61,721 bases of DNA from Bacteroidia bacterium (GTDB lineage: Bacteria; Bacteroidota; Bacteroidia; Palsa-965), in contig JAKLJE010000003.1 of NCBI GenBank assembly GCA_023151315.1, positions 1-61,721 on the forward strand. The letters run 5' to 3'. Below, piece after piece: positions 1 to 8,539 of the stretch (positions are counted from its first letter, which is position 1; each line of letters begins with the position of its first letter). A model generated the notes under the pieces. The model was not told the origin of the DNA. It saw nothing but the letters and a program-made list of their open reading frames with translations, and made no database searches. Position numbers and translations under genes: made by a program.

Positions 1-521
1 ATAACGGTTCCGGCAGCGACTGGATGAGTGCAGGCGAACGATATCGTTCTGCTTGTTCATTCCAGAAAGATGAAGCTCATCTTCCTCCGCTGTACGAATC
101 GGCAATCCGTTGCTTCAATAAAGCGTTGCAGCTTGAACCGAACAATCTCGATGCAAAAGTCGGATTGGGAATCGCCATTGTTGACGGAACAGCTGATCCG
201 ATGAAAGGAATCACCATTCTGCGTGAAGTGGAAGCGGCCGACTCCAATCACATCAACATGCAACTTGCACTTGCTGATTTTGCCGTACGCTCCAAGCAAT
301 ACGACAAGGCGATTGCACGCTTCGAACATGTTTTACGGATCAAACCTGAATATTATGCGATACATCTCAGCCTCGCAGAGCTGTTTGAAGCGCAGAATAA
401 TACCCCAAAGGTGATTTATCATCTTGAGGCCTACGCGGCAGTTACCGATGATCCGGTAATGAAAGCAGAAATTGAAAAAGTCCTGGAAAACCTGAAAGCT
501 CAGAATTCCGGGGTGAAATAA
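1..521 (+). CDS. Tetratricopeptide repeat protein, C-terminal part (5' end outside window)
   Basis: The frame is open to the left edge (codons for N-G-S-G-S-D-W precede the first ATG at 24), so this is the end of a longer gene. About 170 residues are visible. They contain helical TPR-like units such as AIRCFNKALQLEPNNLDAKV and AIARFEHVLRIKPEYYAIHL, with the usual alternating small and aromatic residues and the LxPxN/LKPEY turn. TPRs bind other proteins, and no catalytic motif is present. It is followed 34 bp later by a tiny basic protein and then ribonuclease G/E on the same strand. A specific function cannot be assigned. Confidence 0.8.
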   Translation, partial: NGSGSDWMSAGERYRSACSFQKDEAHLPPLYESAIRCFNKALQLEPNNLDAKVGLGIAIVDGTADPMKGITILREVEAADSNHINMQLALADFAVRSKQYDKAIARFEHVLRIKPEYYAIHLSLAELFEAQNNTPKVIYHLEAYAAVTDDPVMKAEIEKVLENLKAQNSGVK

Positions 522-555
522 AGAAACAAGTATTAACGCATTAAAACCGATTTGT

Positions 556-645
556 ATGCCAAGCGGAAAAAAACGTAAACGTCATAAGATGGCGACCCAT
601 AAGCGCAAGAAGCGTCTTAGAAAGAATCGTCACAAGAAGAAATAA
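556..645 (+). CDS. 29-residue very basic protein, COX24/AURKAIP1-like
   Basis: An ATG at 556 opens a 29-codon frame ending TAA at 645. The product begins MPSGKKRKRHKMATHKRKKR and is almost entirely Lys, Arg and His. The KRHKMxxHKxKKRLRKNRxKKK pattern is the one I know from small Bacteroidota proteins annotated as AURKAIP1/COX24-domain, related to the C-terminus of mitochondrial small-subunit protein mS38. A ribosomal or rRNA-binding role is therefore likely but inferred. It lies between the TPR gene and ribonuclease G/E, fitting an RNA-related operon. The leader ATTAAAACCGATTTGT is AT-rich and has no Shine-Dalgarno. It is too short for most ORF filters. Confidence 0.85.
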   Translation: MPSGKKRKRHKMATHKRKKRLRKNRHKKK

Positions 646-786
646 TTTCCGGTTGTTGGATTGCGTATTGCTTTATGCCGCGTAACCTTCAACTGAATCT
701 GCTGTTTCTTTAATATTTCGCGCAGGAGCCTGCTTCTTCAATGAGGCCGGGCTGCTGCGCTTTCACGCATCTAAAAATTAAACAAC

Positions 787-2343
787 GTGTCCAACGAACT
801 GATCATTGACGCATCAGGGTCTGAGGTTGTGATCGCACTTGTCAGCGACAAGCGTTTGGTTGAGCTTAACCGCGAAAAAACCAATACGCAGTTTGCTGTG
901 GGCGACATCTATCTCGGACGTGTGCGTAAAGTGATGGCCGGCCTCAACGCTGCCTTCGTGGATGTTGGTTATGAAAAAGATGCTTTCCTGCATTATTTCG
1001 ATCTCGGTCCGCAGGTTCTTTCGCTGAATAAATTCGTCCGTCAAACCATTCAGGGCAAACAGAAGCATGCTGCTTTGGCATACTTCAAGCCTGAGCCGGA
1101 CATCAGCAAAGACGGGAAAATCGGTGATGTGCTCCAGAGTGATCAGTCTGTACTGATTCAGGTAGCCAAAGAACCGATCTCCACTAAAGGTCCGCGCATC
1201 ACTTCCGAACTTTCCATTGCAGGAAGGTACATTGTTCTGATTCCTTTCGCTGATAAAGTTTCTGTTTCTCAGAAAATCAAAAGCAGCGAAGAACGCGATC
1301 GTCTGAAACGTCTTATCCAATCCATCAAACCGAAAAACTTCGGAGTGATTGTCCGTACTGTTGCCGAAGGCAAAGGTGTTGCGGATCTGGATGCTGACAT
1401 GAACGATCTCGTGAACAAGTGGAATACTTGTTTTCAGGAACTGACAAAAGCCAAGCCGCCTTATCGCGTGCTCGGCGAACTTAACCGCACATCCGCGATT
1501 CTGCGTGATATGCTCAATGCTTCTTTCAGTGCAATTCATATCAATGATGAACGCATGCACGAAGAGATCAAAGAGTTTCTCCAGACCATCGCACCTGACA
1601 AAGAAAAAATCCTTAAGCTGCACAAAGGCCCGACTCCTATTTTCGAAGCAACAGGAGTTGAGAAGCAGATTAAAGCCCTCTTCGGTAAAACAATTACCAT
1701 GAAGAGCGGCGCTTACCTCATTATCGAGCACACAGAAGCGCTCCACGTTATCGATGTGAACAGTGGAAACCGTTCCAAGCTGCACAGCGATCAGGAAAGC
1801 AATGCGCTTGACGTGAATCTCGAAGCTGCCGTTGAAGTGGCGCGACAACTGCGACTCCGCGATATGGGCGGAATTATCGTGGTTGACTTCATCGATATGC
1901 ACTCTCCGGTAAACCGGAAAACGCTTTACAACAAGCTGCGTGATGAAATGAAAACAGATCGTGCAAAGCACACGATTCTGCCTCCGAGCAAATTCGGACT
2001 CATTCAGATCACACGCGAGCGCGTTCGTCCTGAAACCAATGTAGATACTGCGGAGAAATGCCCGACTTGCGGAGGCACCGGAGAAATTCAGGCGAGCGTT
2101 CTGATCGTGGATCAGATTGAAAATAATCTGCGATACATTCTCAAAGAACAGAACGAACCGATGGTTACACTTTGTGTGCATCCGTATCTCGAAGCTTACC
2201 TTACGAAAGGATGGTTCTGGAATTCACAGAAGGCGAAATGGAAAAAGAAATTCGGTCGCCCGGTGAATGTAAGAGCAGTTTCGTCTTATCACTTCCTGGA
2301 GTATCACTTCCTGAATAAAAACGACGACGAAATAAAAATGTAA
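787..2343 (+). CDS. rng: Ribonuclease G/E family endoribonuclease
   Basis: A 518-residue Rne/Rng-type endoribonuclease, which cleaves single-stranded RNA with 5'-end sensing in mRNA decay and rRNA processing. Residues ~35-125 form the S1 RNA-binding domain (GDIYLGRVRKVMAGLNAAFVDVG). The RNase core carries the two metal-binding Asp motifs, VIDVNSGN (D323) and VVDFIDM (D367), and the CPTCGGTG zinc link (C425, C428). Length is close to RNase G rather than RNase E, with no long C-terminal scaffold. The start is GTG at 787 behind the A-rich leader AAAAATTAAACAAC, typical of this phylum. It stands 141 bp after the small basic gene and ends at a strong terminator. Confidence 0.95.
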   Translation: MSNELIIDASGSEVVIALVSDKRLVELNREKTNTQFAVGDIYLGRVRKVMAGLNAAFVDVGYEKDAFLHYFDLGPQVLSLNKFVRQTIQGKQKHAALAYFKPEPDISKDGKIGDVLQSDQSVLIQVAKEPISTKGPRITSELSIAGRYIVLIPFADKVSVSQKIKSSEERDRLKRLIQSIKPKNFGVIVRTVAEGKGVADLDADMNDLVNKWNTCFQELTKAKPPYRVLGELNRTSAILRDMLNASFSAIHINDERMHEEIKEFLQTIAPDKEKILKLHKGPTPIFEATGVEKQIKALFGKTITMKSGAYLIIEHTEALHVIDVNSGNRSKLHSDQESNALDVNLEAAVEVARQLRLRDMGGIIVVDFIDMHSPVNRKTLYNKLRDEMKTDRAKHTILPPSKFGLIQITRERVRPETNVDTAEKCPTCGGTGEIQASVLIVDQIENNLRYILKEQNEPMVTLCVHPYLEAYLTKGWFWNSQKAKWKKKFGRPVNVRAVSSYHFLEYHFLNKNDDEIKM

Positions 2344-2347
2344 TGAG

Positions 2348-2377
2348 AGACCGGCCAATGCGCCGGTCTTCTTTTTT
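2348..2377 (+). terminator. Intrinsic terminator after rng
   Basis: An 8-bp perfect stem, AGACCGGC (2348-2355) with GCCGGTCT (2362-2369), a 6-nt loop, then TTCTTTTTT. It starts 5 bp after the rng stop, and its T-run overlaps the stop codon of the converging barrel gene. Confidence 0.85.
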
Positions 2378-3110
2378 ATAATCCGAAGTTCACAGCCAAT
2401 CCCGCACCAACAGTAAGTCCGCGCCAATCACTGCGCAGGAATTCTCCTTTGTAGGATTGAGGATTCTGTGAATAAGATAACGGATCTGTTGCAATTCTGT
2501 CGCTCTGATCCGTTTCAAGTTGTGATGAGCCCAACGGGAACGCATACAAAACCCGTATCAGCGTTTTGATATTGTCTTTTCCGAAAGCAACATGCAATCC
2601 TGTAACAAACTTGAAAGTGAATCCCGAGTAAGTTCCGCTGTAGATGTTGTAATTACCATTAGCTGTATTATTTGCGGTAATCTGATGGCGACCTGCGCTG
2701 AATCCGGCAAACGGATACAGATAGAAAATTTCGTCATAAGGTCCCGGAGTGTAACCCGCATAAATTGTTCCCTGATCAAAGCGTGCTCTGAAATTCAACT
2801 TCGTACTGTCGTTAAAAGTTGCGTCCGCTTCTCCGTATCCTGTTACATATTCACCACCGAATAGCCAGCCGTTCTCCAGTGCATAATTGGCACCGGCTCC
2901 CATATTCAATCCCAGAATTTTCGAATCAATTTTCTTGACCAGCACGGAACTGTACAACTGATTGAAGTTCGAAGCAAACGCGTTGAACGATTTTGAATTG
3001 GCAGAATGAAATCCTCCGCTAAGGTATACGGATGCTGCTTGCGAATTGGCTTTATCAGCGAATGCATTAACGAACACAAGTGTCAGAATGACGACAGACA
3101 GTTTTTTCAT
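2376..3110 (-). CDS. Outer-membrane beta-barrel protein, paralog of the next gene
   Basis: A 244-residue protein with a Sec signal peptide (MKKLSVVILTLVFVNAFADK, then ANSQA). The mature part is rich in alternating hydrophobic strands with Gly/Tyr/Phe (WLFGGEYVTGYGEA, IYAGYTPGPYDEIFYLYPFAG, GLTVGAGLAVNFGL) and ends in a terminal strand, as expected of small outer-membrane barrels. It aligns by eye with the protein at 3192-3947 (ASVYLSGGFHSANSKSFNAF against ASLYVTGKFATLRSKTFRTF), so the two look like a tandem duplication. Ligand and role are unknown. It converges on rng with 32 bp between stops. Confidence 0.75.
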   Translation of the reverse strand: MKKLSVVILTLVFVNAFADKANSQAASVYLSGGFHSANSKSFNAFASNFNQLYSSVLVKKIDSKILGLNMGAGANYALENGWLFGGEYVTGYGEADATFNDSTKLNFRARFDQGTIYAGYTPGPYDEIFYLYPFAGFSAGRHQITANNTANGNYNIYSGTYSGFTFKFVTGLHVAFGKDNIKTLIRVLYAFPLGSSQLETDQSDRIATDPLSYSQNPQSYKGEFLRSDWRGLTVGAGLAVNFGL

Positions 3111-3191
3111 ATTGCAAATGCAAATATCGATTCTTATCCGATAACGAGATGCGTAGATATACCTATATGTCGTGCGGAATTCCTTCTACTA

Positions 3192-3947
3192 TTAATCTCC
3201 GAAATCAAGAGAGATTCCCAGACTCAAGTTGATTCCTTTGAAATCAGCATGGACGTAATTGCCGACATAAAGACTTGGATCTGCGTTGTATGTATCATAA
3301 TCAACAGGTATGCTCATCGTTGAGTAAGGCTTATCCTGATCCTCAAGTGTCAGTCCGGCAAGCGGGCCGCTATAATCGAATCGACCGAAAATTTTAAAAT
3401 GATCCGATCCGCCTGCAAGTTGGATTCCGATGAGATATTGCATACTCAGCCCTCGGTATATTCCGGTCAGTGCTTCGCCTGTATTTCCTGATGTACCGGG
3501 AACGTAAGTCGAGGTAATGCGGCATTGTCCTGCAGAGAAACCAAATATCGGCATGACATAAATTTTCTCTGTCGGTTGCCCGGGAGAGAAACCACTATAC
3601 AAAAGAATGCCTTGATCTCTCAATTGGAAACTTCTTTCCGCTCCATCAGCGAAAACGCATGATGTACTTCCGCGAACTCGTGAAAATTCGGCACCAAGTA
3701 CAAGTCCGGTTGGACCTACAATATGCATTCCTATTCCCCAACCGCCTCCGCTGCAATCCGGATTTAGCGGAGTGGTTATACTATTAGCGAAAAAGGAATT
3801 GTATTCTTCCGAGAAAGTCCGGAAAGTTTTAGAACGCAAGGTTGCGAACTTTCCTGTGACGTAGAGTGATGCACCTTGCGCTTTGATAAAACCGGAAGAA
3901 TGCATGAGTAACACTCCGGTAAGAAGTAAACGTATAATATTTTTCAT
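3192..3947 (-). CDS. Outer-membrane beta-barrel protein, paralog of the preceding gene
   Basis: The frame can be read from a TTG at 3956, but the ATG at 3947 gives a proper signal peptide (MKNIIRLLLTGVLLMHSSGF), so I use it: 251 residues. The mature sequence shows the same strand-rich, Gly/aromatic pattern as its neighbour, including YSGFSPGQPTEKIYVMPIFG, which matches YAGYTPGPYDEIFYLYPFAG in the paralog, and it also ends in a terminal strand (INLSLGISLDFGD). The 81-bp gap between the two shows no obvious terminator. It is likely an outer-membrane protein; its function is unknown. Confidence 0.75.
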   Translation of the reverse strand: MKNIIRLLLTGVLLMHSSGFIKAQGASLYVTGKFATLRSKTFRTFSEEYNSFFANSITTPLNPDCSGGGWGIGMHIVGPTGLVLGAEFSRVRGSTSCVFADGAERSFQLRDQGILLYSGFSPGQPTEKIYVMPIFGFSAGQCRITSTYVPGTSGNTGEALTGIYRGLSMQYLIGIQLAGGSDHFKIFGRFDYSGPLAGLTLEDQDKPYSTMSIPVDYDTYNADPSLYVGNYVHADFKGINLSLGISLDFGD

Positions 3948-4023
3948 TGGCAACAATTACCCAATGAAAGTATCACATTCAGGTATCACCCGAAATGATA
4001 ATGGTCACTCAAGCCAACTTGTA

Positions 4024-4782
4024 TTATTGTGCGTTTCCTTCAAACGCATAGTGTGCGTAGTCTGCAAGTACAATGTTCAGAAACTGAGCAGTGGGTAATT
4101 GTTGCGGATCAGGATAAACATTCATCGTATGACGCACCTTTTGTCCCAGTCGTTCCAATAGCGGATAATTTCCCGTTGAATACGCCTGCAACATGATTGT
4201 GCGAATGATGTTCATGTCCTTATCCGAGAAAACCGCAACCTGAGGAAATACCACGCGGTAAGTCGGATTGATCTGTGCAAGAATGGTACTGCGGATTGAA
4301 GCGCGCGTTTTGGTGCGTATCACAATTGTTCCTGCGATGATGTCACCGATACGCTGACTCTTATTGCTGATGATTGCAACAGGCAAAGCAAGTGCGGTAA
4401 AAATTCCGTACTCGCCTTCAAGTGGACGCGTAATCCACCGGAAAGCAAAATCGCCAAGTCCCGCTGGTGTTCCGTCTGTTTTTACCACTTTCAAACCGAG
4501 AATCATCTTTCCGAAACTTCTTCCGTTGAAAATTGATTCGCACCACAACGTGTACGTCATCACAGGAAGCGGAATCAGAATGTACAGAACAGGCGCTACT
4601 TTCTGCATGCGTTCCCAACTCATGTTGGAAATCACCTGACTGACGATCAGAATTGCAATGAAGGCATAGGCTCCGAACAGAACAAGATCAAGCATACGCG
4701 CCAACACGCGTTCACCGGCCGAAGCTACTTCGTAATCGATGACAACGTTCTGGGTGGTATTTATTCTTGCTATGTCAGACAT
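4024..4782 (-). CDS. RDD family membrane protein
   Basis: A 252-residue protein with an N-terminal RDD domain: the AxxxERVLARMLDL motif near residue 22 supplies the R-D pair, followed by membrane segments around residues 34-55 and 66-85 and the GRSFGKMILGLKVV segment characteristic of the family. The C-terminal ~100 residues are soluble. RDD proteins are membrane proteins of mostly unknown role, some linked to ion transport. In many Bacteroidota an RDD gene sits with SpoIIM/MoxR/DUF58 genes; here it is just upstream and divergent, separated from them by the HutD-like gene (23-bp gap). A TATCTTAG box lies four bases before the ATG. Confidence 0.85.
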   Translation of the reverse strand: MSDIARINTTQNVVIDYEVASAGERVLARMLDLVLFGAYAFIAILIVSQVISNMSWERMQKVAPVLYILIPLPVMTYTLWCESIFNGRSFGKMILGLKVVKTDGTPAGLGDFAFRWITRPLEGEYGIFTALALPVAIISNKSQRIGDIIAGTIVIRTKTRASIRSTILAQINPTYRVVFPQVAVFSDKDMNIIRTIMLQAYSTGNYPLLERLGQKVRHTMNVYPDPQQLPTAQFLNIVLADYAHYAFEGNAQ

Positions 4783-4805
4783 GCAACTAAGATAGTATTA
4801 CTGAT

Positions 4806-5390
4806 TTAAAGTTTTACAGATGCGGCAATGATTTCACTTTCTGCAATCGCCTGCATATGTACAATTGCTTCTTCCTGTTCATGTTCGAGAAATGCGAAGT
4901 CGCCTTTTTTCAATGTTGCAGCGTGTGAACCGCAGATCAGTCGGATTTGTCCGCTTACAACGTAAAAGGAACTGTGTGTTGTACTTCGTTCGAAATCCAA
5001 AGTCGTTTCTTTTCTGTCGCCGAGAACCAAAGCCTGAAGTTTACCTGTGGTTTTACCTCGCGTCATCAGATTGAAATCCGTCACTTTGCCTCTTGCCGTA
5101 GTCGGCCATTCTCCGTCGAAAATATCATAGCCGAATTTATCCAGCTGTTTGCGGTAACGTCCTTTGTGATCAATATGCAACGCGCCGTCCAGAATCATTA
5201 AATGCCGTTTCACACCGGGCATGAACGTGAATGTTGATTCTTCAATTTCAACGGTAGCACGGCTGATTCGAAATTGAAAATTGAATTTCGTGTATTCAGC
5301 GCTTTCGGGCCAAATCGCAAGTTGCGTTGTGGTGCCGCCTGCCCATCGGGCAGCTTTCAGATCAGTTGCTTTCCGGATCGTGAGTTTCAT
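4806..5390 (-). CDS. HutD/Ves-family cupin-like protein
   Basis: A 194-residue protein matching the HutD/Ves family: an N-terminal RxWAGGxTxQLAIWPE segment (here AARWAGGTTTQLAIWPESAE) and RISRATVEIEESTFTFMPGVKRHLMIL are the hallmarks. These are two-lobed cupin-fold proteins; HutD is tied to histidine-utilisation regulation and Ves to cold response, without a settled biochemical activity. No hut genes are nearby. It reads away from the SpoIIM operon. Its ATG is preceded by TATATTTG at a four-base distance, predicting a leaderless message. Confidence 0.8.
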   Translation of the reverse strand: MKLTIRKATDLKAARWAGGTTTQLAIWPESAEYTKFNFQFRISRATVEIEESTFTFMPGVKRHLMILDGALHIDHKGRYRKQLDKFGYDIFDGEWPTTARGKVTDFNLMTRGKTTGKLQALVLGDRKETTLDFERSTTHSSFYVVSGQIRLICGSHAATLKKGDFAFLEHEQEEAIVHMQAIAESEIIAASVKL

Positions 5391-5394
5391 AAAA

Positions 5395-5402
5395 CAAATA
5401 TA
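5395..5402 (-). promoter_or_regulatory. -7 box TATATTTG of the HutD-like gene
   Basis: A perfect match to the Bacteroidota -7 consensus TAnnTTTG, with exactly four bases (TTTT) between it and the ATG at 5390. No clear -33 TTG is seen. Confidence 0.6.
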
Positions 5403-5422
5403 GACTGAAGACGGAGATTGTT

Positions 5423-5430
5423 TATCTTCG
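5423..5430 (+). promoter_or_regulatory. -7-like box TATCTTCG of the SpoIIM operon
   Basis: One mismatch to TAnnTTTG, five bases before the ATG at 5436. This is the candidate promoter for the six-gene operon, arranged back-to-back with the HutD box only 20 bp away. Confidence 0.5.
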
Positions 5431-5435
5431 GTTCA

Positions 5436-6824
5436 ATGAAAGAAATCACCTTTCTGCGGCAGAATTATCAGCGGTGGATGGAATTTGAGAATCTCCTGAA
5501 CAAAGGTGATTTCAATGACCCGGATGCTCTCGCTGACCTTTTCGTGCGCATCACAGATGATCTTTCATGGGCACGCACTTTTTATCCCGGATCGAATACA
5601 GAGAAGTATCTCAACGATCTTGCGGCCCGAATACATCAGGAGATTTACAAGAACAAGAAAGAAAAGCGTTCCCGCATTTTCACTTTCTGGTCTAAGGAGT
5701 TTCCGTTGCACATGCGCGGACAACAGATGAATCTCTATATCGCATTCCTGATTTTCGCTGTGTCAGTCTGGATCGGTGTCATCTCCGCTGCAAACGATAC
5801 CGGTTTTGTACGCCTCATTCTTGGAGATGATTATGTGGACATGACTCTGGAGAACATGCGTTTGGGTGATCCGCTCGGTGTATACAAAGACGATAATCAT
5901 TTCTTCATGTTCTTCCGCATTGCACTCAACAACAGTACCGTTGCAGTCATGTGCATTCTTGCCGGTGTTCTGCATTGGATCGGCGTTGGTTTCATGATGT
6001 TCCGTAATGGCGTAATGCTTGGTGCATTCATGTATTTTCTTTCCAGTCAGGGATTCACAGAAGAAGCATTCCTTACCGTGTGGATTCACGGAACAATTGA
6101 AATCTGGTGTATCATCGTTGCCGGCGCAGGTGGAATCGCAATGGGTAACGCTATCTGGTTCCCGGGTGCGTGGCCACGTGGTGTGGCTTTCATGAACGGA
6201 GCAAGAGATGCTTTGAAAGTTGCAATTGGTCTGATTCCGTTTTTCTTTCTTGCCGCTTTCTTCGAAGGATTCGTTACACGCTTTACGGAGATGTCAGACA
6301 TCGGTCGCATGATCATCATCTTCGGTTCTCTGGTGTTTGTATTGTGGTACTTTGTTGCGCTTCCATACATTGCTGCCGGTCGTGCGCGTAAAGCAACAGA
6401 GGATGAAGCGTCAGCGAGCATATTCAACCGCATATTAATTTGGTTCAGTATAATAATTACATCACCGGCATCTCCGATTGCATTGGCTTTGATTAAAATC
6501 AACAGAGGATCAGAGAAAGTTTCCGTGCTGGAATATCTCACCACACTGAAGACTTTCAACCCGGTAACGCGCTCACGAATTTTCATGGGCTTATTGCTTT
6601 TTCTGCTACCGACACTCGCATTACTCATGCAGATTGTAACAGGGAAAGGAGCCGATACGTTCACTTATATTTTCTTCGGGATGTGTTACTCAGGAGGAAT
6701 CAGTCTTATAATTTGGGCGGCTTACAACGTGAATCGTTATGATGAAGACGATCAGATTATCGATCGTACGAGCAAAGTGAAAGAGTCAATTTATGAATCA
6801 AAAGGAACTTCCGTTAAAGTTTGA
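5436..6824 (+). CDS. SpoIIM (stage II sporulation protein M) family membrane protein
   Basis: A 462-residue protein from ATG 5436; an upstream in-frame TTG at 5418 lies inside the promoter and is rejected. The N-terminus is soluble (to about residue 100), then come several membrane segments with the SpoIIM-family stretch NNSTVAVMCILAGVLHWIGV...GAFMYFLSSQG...WIHGTIEIWCIIVAGAGG. This domain is widespread outside spore formers, usually beside MoxR and DUF58 genes, and its role there is unproven. It opens an operon whose next gene overlaps it by 32 bp. Confidence 0.85.
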   Translation: MKEITFLRQNYQRWMEFENLLNKGDFNDPDALADLFVRITDDLSWARTFYPGSNTEKYLNDLAARIHQEIYKNKKEKRSRIFTFWSKEFPLHMRGQQMNLYIAFLIFAVSVWIGVISAANDTGFVRLILGDDYVDMTLENMRLGDPLGVYKDDNHFFMFFRIALNNSTVAVMCILAGVLHWIGVGFMMFRNGVMLGAFMYFLSSQGFTEEAFLTVWIHGTIEIWCIIVAGAGGIAMGNAIWFPGAWPRGVAFMNGARDALKVAIGLIPFFFLAAFFEGFVTRFTEMSDIGRMIIIFGSLVFVLWYFVALPYIAAGRARKATEDEASASIFNRILIWFSIIITSPASPIALALIKINRGSEKVSVLEYLTTLKTFNPVTRSRIFMGLLLFLLPTLALLMQIVTGKGADTFTYIFFGMCYSGGISLIIWAAYNVNRYDEDDQIIDRTSKVKESIYESKGTSVKV

Positions 6825-7767
6825 AGAGATAAGAACCTTTGGAAAGGTGTTCTCGGATACGCGGAAGCTCATCCGTGAGAACTTTGTCATCTTTTTCAAA
6901 ACCATACTCTTTCTCGTTGGCCCGTTTGCACTCCTCACGTGCATGATGCACGCTTTCTACGAAGTGAAGATCATCGGACCGAACAGCGATTTCGATTGGA
7001 CGCATGTCGGTGATTATCTCGCATCGAAAATGATTCTTTCGCAATTGAAGTGGTTGGTAAATGGAACCATTACTGCTTTGGTCGTAAGTCATTTCATTCG
7101 CGTGTACAGAATAAAGGGACCCGGAAAATTTGATGTGAACGATATCACGAAATCGATCTTAACGGATTTCGGAGGAACGCTGGTTAATTTTCTTCTTGTG
7201 ATTATGCTTCCGTCTGTTCTCGGAATTGTTTTGTTCGGATTATTATATGGTTTCGCGGAACTTTCTCTCGGAGCCGGTGTCTTCATGATTTTCCTCGGTT
7301 ATGTCGGATATTTTCTCTGTCGCTTTCCGTTCTGGTTTCTGATGTACAGTACATTCATCGCGCGACATGCAGATGACGAAAAACTGAATGCGTTTTCCGC
7401 TTTGCGACTTTCAGCTCAGGTATTGAAGGGAAACTGGTGGCACACGTGGGTTGTGTTCTTCTGCATGTGGGCGCTCCTGCTTGCGTTAGGTGGAATGATT
7501 TCCTTGCCGGCGAGCGTACTTTCATGGATTGCAGGATTAAGCGCGTTGGATCCTACAAAGAATATGGATATTGATTGGGTACTTGTAAATGCGATTCTTA
7601 CAGGAACCGGAGAATTTGCAAAGACCATGGTGTACTCTGTTTTTGCAGCAACTATTGCGATTCATTTCTACAGCTTGAAAGAGAAAAAAGACGGCAAGGG
7701 CACAATCGATATGCTCGAATCGATCGGGAAGAACAAAGACGATGACAATATTGAACTTACATATTGA
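6793..7767 (+). CDS. Integral membrane protein of the SpoIIM-MoxR-DUF58 cluster
   Basis: A 324-residue protein whose ATG lies 32 bp inside the preceding gene. Hydrophobic segments appear near residues 35-55, 85-100, 130-155, 160-185, 215-245 and 275-295, so about six membrane passes, with short charged ends. No catalytic motif or named family is recognised. Overlaps at both ends point to translational coupling with SpoIIM and DUF4129. I infer a structural or channel-like part of the same membrane complex. Confidence 0.75.
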   Translation: MNQKELPLKFEEIRTFGKVFSDTRKLIRENFVIFFKTILFLVGPFALLTCMMHAFYEVKIIGPNSDFDWTHVGDYLASKMILSQLKWLVNGTITALVVSHFIRVYRIKGPGKFDVNDITKSILTDFGGTLVNFLLVIMLPSVLGIVLFGLLYGFAELSLGAGVFMIFLGYVGYFLCRFPFWFLMYSTFIARHADDEKLNAFSALRLSAQVLKGNWWHTWVVFFCMWALLLALGGMISLPASVLSWIAGLSALDPTKNMDIDWVLVNAILTGTGEFAKTMVYSVFAATIAIHFYSLKEKKDGKGTIDMLESIGKNKDDDNIELTY

Positions 7768-8539
7768 TCGTTGCCTGAGAAGGCTGCTGTTCATTCTGAT
7801 TCTCTTGTCAGGATGGAGTGGCAATGCTTTCGCCGCAAAAGATTCTTTGATTGTTCCGCAAAACGATACAGCCGCGATTGAGTTCCGCCAGCCGGATTCT
7901 GATGTAATGGAGCAAGTGTTCAGCGATGATGACTGGAAGTATGTTGAAGAGAAATCTACAGATCAGCAGGATTCTTTCTTCGATCGTCTCCTCGATAAAT
8001 TGTTACGCAGCTTTTTCGATGATGTCAGTGATGATTTGAGCAGCTCCGACGGCAGTTCGCGTCGTATGAACGGTTGGACGATTTTCATTCTGCTTATCGG
8101 AGTGGCGTTGATTGTGTTCTTTGTATTGAAAGCAACCGGAACAGGTGGAAACCTTATCTTCAAACGTAAAACGAAGACAAAGGAAGATGTGGATGCGAGC
8201 GTAGAAGACGTGGATATACATGCGATCAATTACGATTCGCAAATACAAAGCGCTTTGCAGGCAAGCGATTTCCGCTTGGCAGTACGTTTGTGGTTTTTAC
8301 GATCATTGAAGGAAATGACGGATCGTGATCTTATCAATTGGAAAATTGATAAAACCAACAGCGATTACTATTACGAGCTGAGCGGCTCCGGACTTCAACA
8401 ACAATTCGGCAGAGTAAGTCTGATTTACGATTACATCTGGTACGGAGATTTCGAAGTGGATGAGATGGGCTATCGCAAAGTGGAAGATGATCTGAGAAAT
8501 TTCCATGTGACGATTATTAAGAAGGAGGTGAAGAAGTGA
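7742..8539 (+). CDS. DUF4129-type membrane protein
   Basis: A 265-residue protein with an N-terminal hydrophobic signal (LLFILILLSGWSGNAFA), an acidic periplasmic-like stretch, one membrane helix around residues 113-130 (GWTIFILLIGVALIVFFVLKA) and a cytoplasmic tail. The tail pattern FRLAVRLWFLRSLKEMTDRDLINWKIDKTNSDY matches the DUF4129 domain. DUF4129 proteins typically sit beside MoxR and DUF58. The gene overlaps its predecessor by 26 bp and the next by 4. Its last codons (KKEVKK) also form a near-perfect Shine-Dalgarno for the next gene. Confidence 0.8.
   Translation: MTILNLHIDRCLRRLLFILILLSGWSGNAFAAKDSLIVPQNDTAAIEFRQPDSDVMEQVFSDDDWKYVEEKSTDQQDSFFDRLLDKLLRSFFDDVSDDLSSSDGSSRRMNGWTIFILLIGVALIVFFVLKATGTGGNLIFKRKTKTKEDVDASVEDVDIHAINYDSQIQSALQASDFRLAVRLWFLRSLKEMTDRDLINWKIDKTNSDYYYELSGSGLQQQFGRVSLIYDYIWYGDFEVDEMGYRKVEDDLRNFHVTIIKKEVKK
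8522..8531 (+). promoter_or_regulatory. Extended Shine-Dalgarno AAGGAGGTGA before the DUF4350 gene
   Basis: Ten bases complementary to the usual 16S rRNA 3' end, with seven bases between GGAGG and the GTG start at 8536. It lies inside the last codons of the DUF4129 gene. Strong SD sites are rare in Bacteroidota, so this may be real coupling or a by-product of the Lys-Glu-Val-Lys coding. Confidence 0.6.

Noticed and set aside
814-2181. Long (455-codon) open frame antisense to ribonuclease G/E
   Set aside because: The product has no start context, signal or domain; it mirrors a well-supported gene and arises from codon bias.
5418-5435. TTG start for the SpoIIM gene at 5418
   Set aside because: It falls inside the predicted -7 box; ATG 5436 follows it at the right distance.
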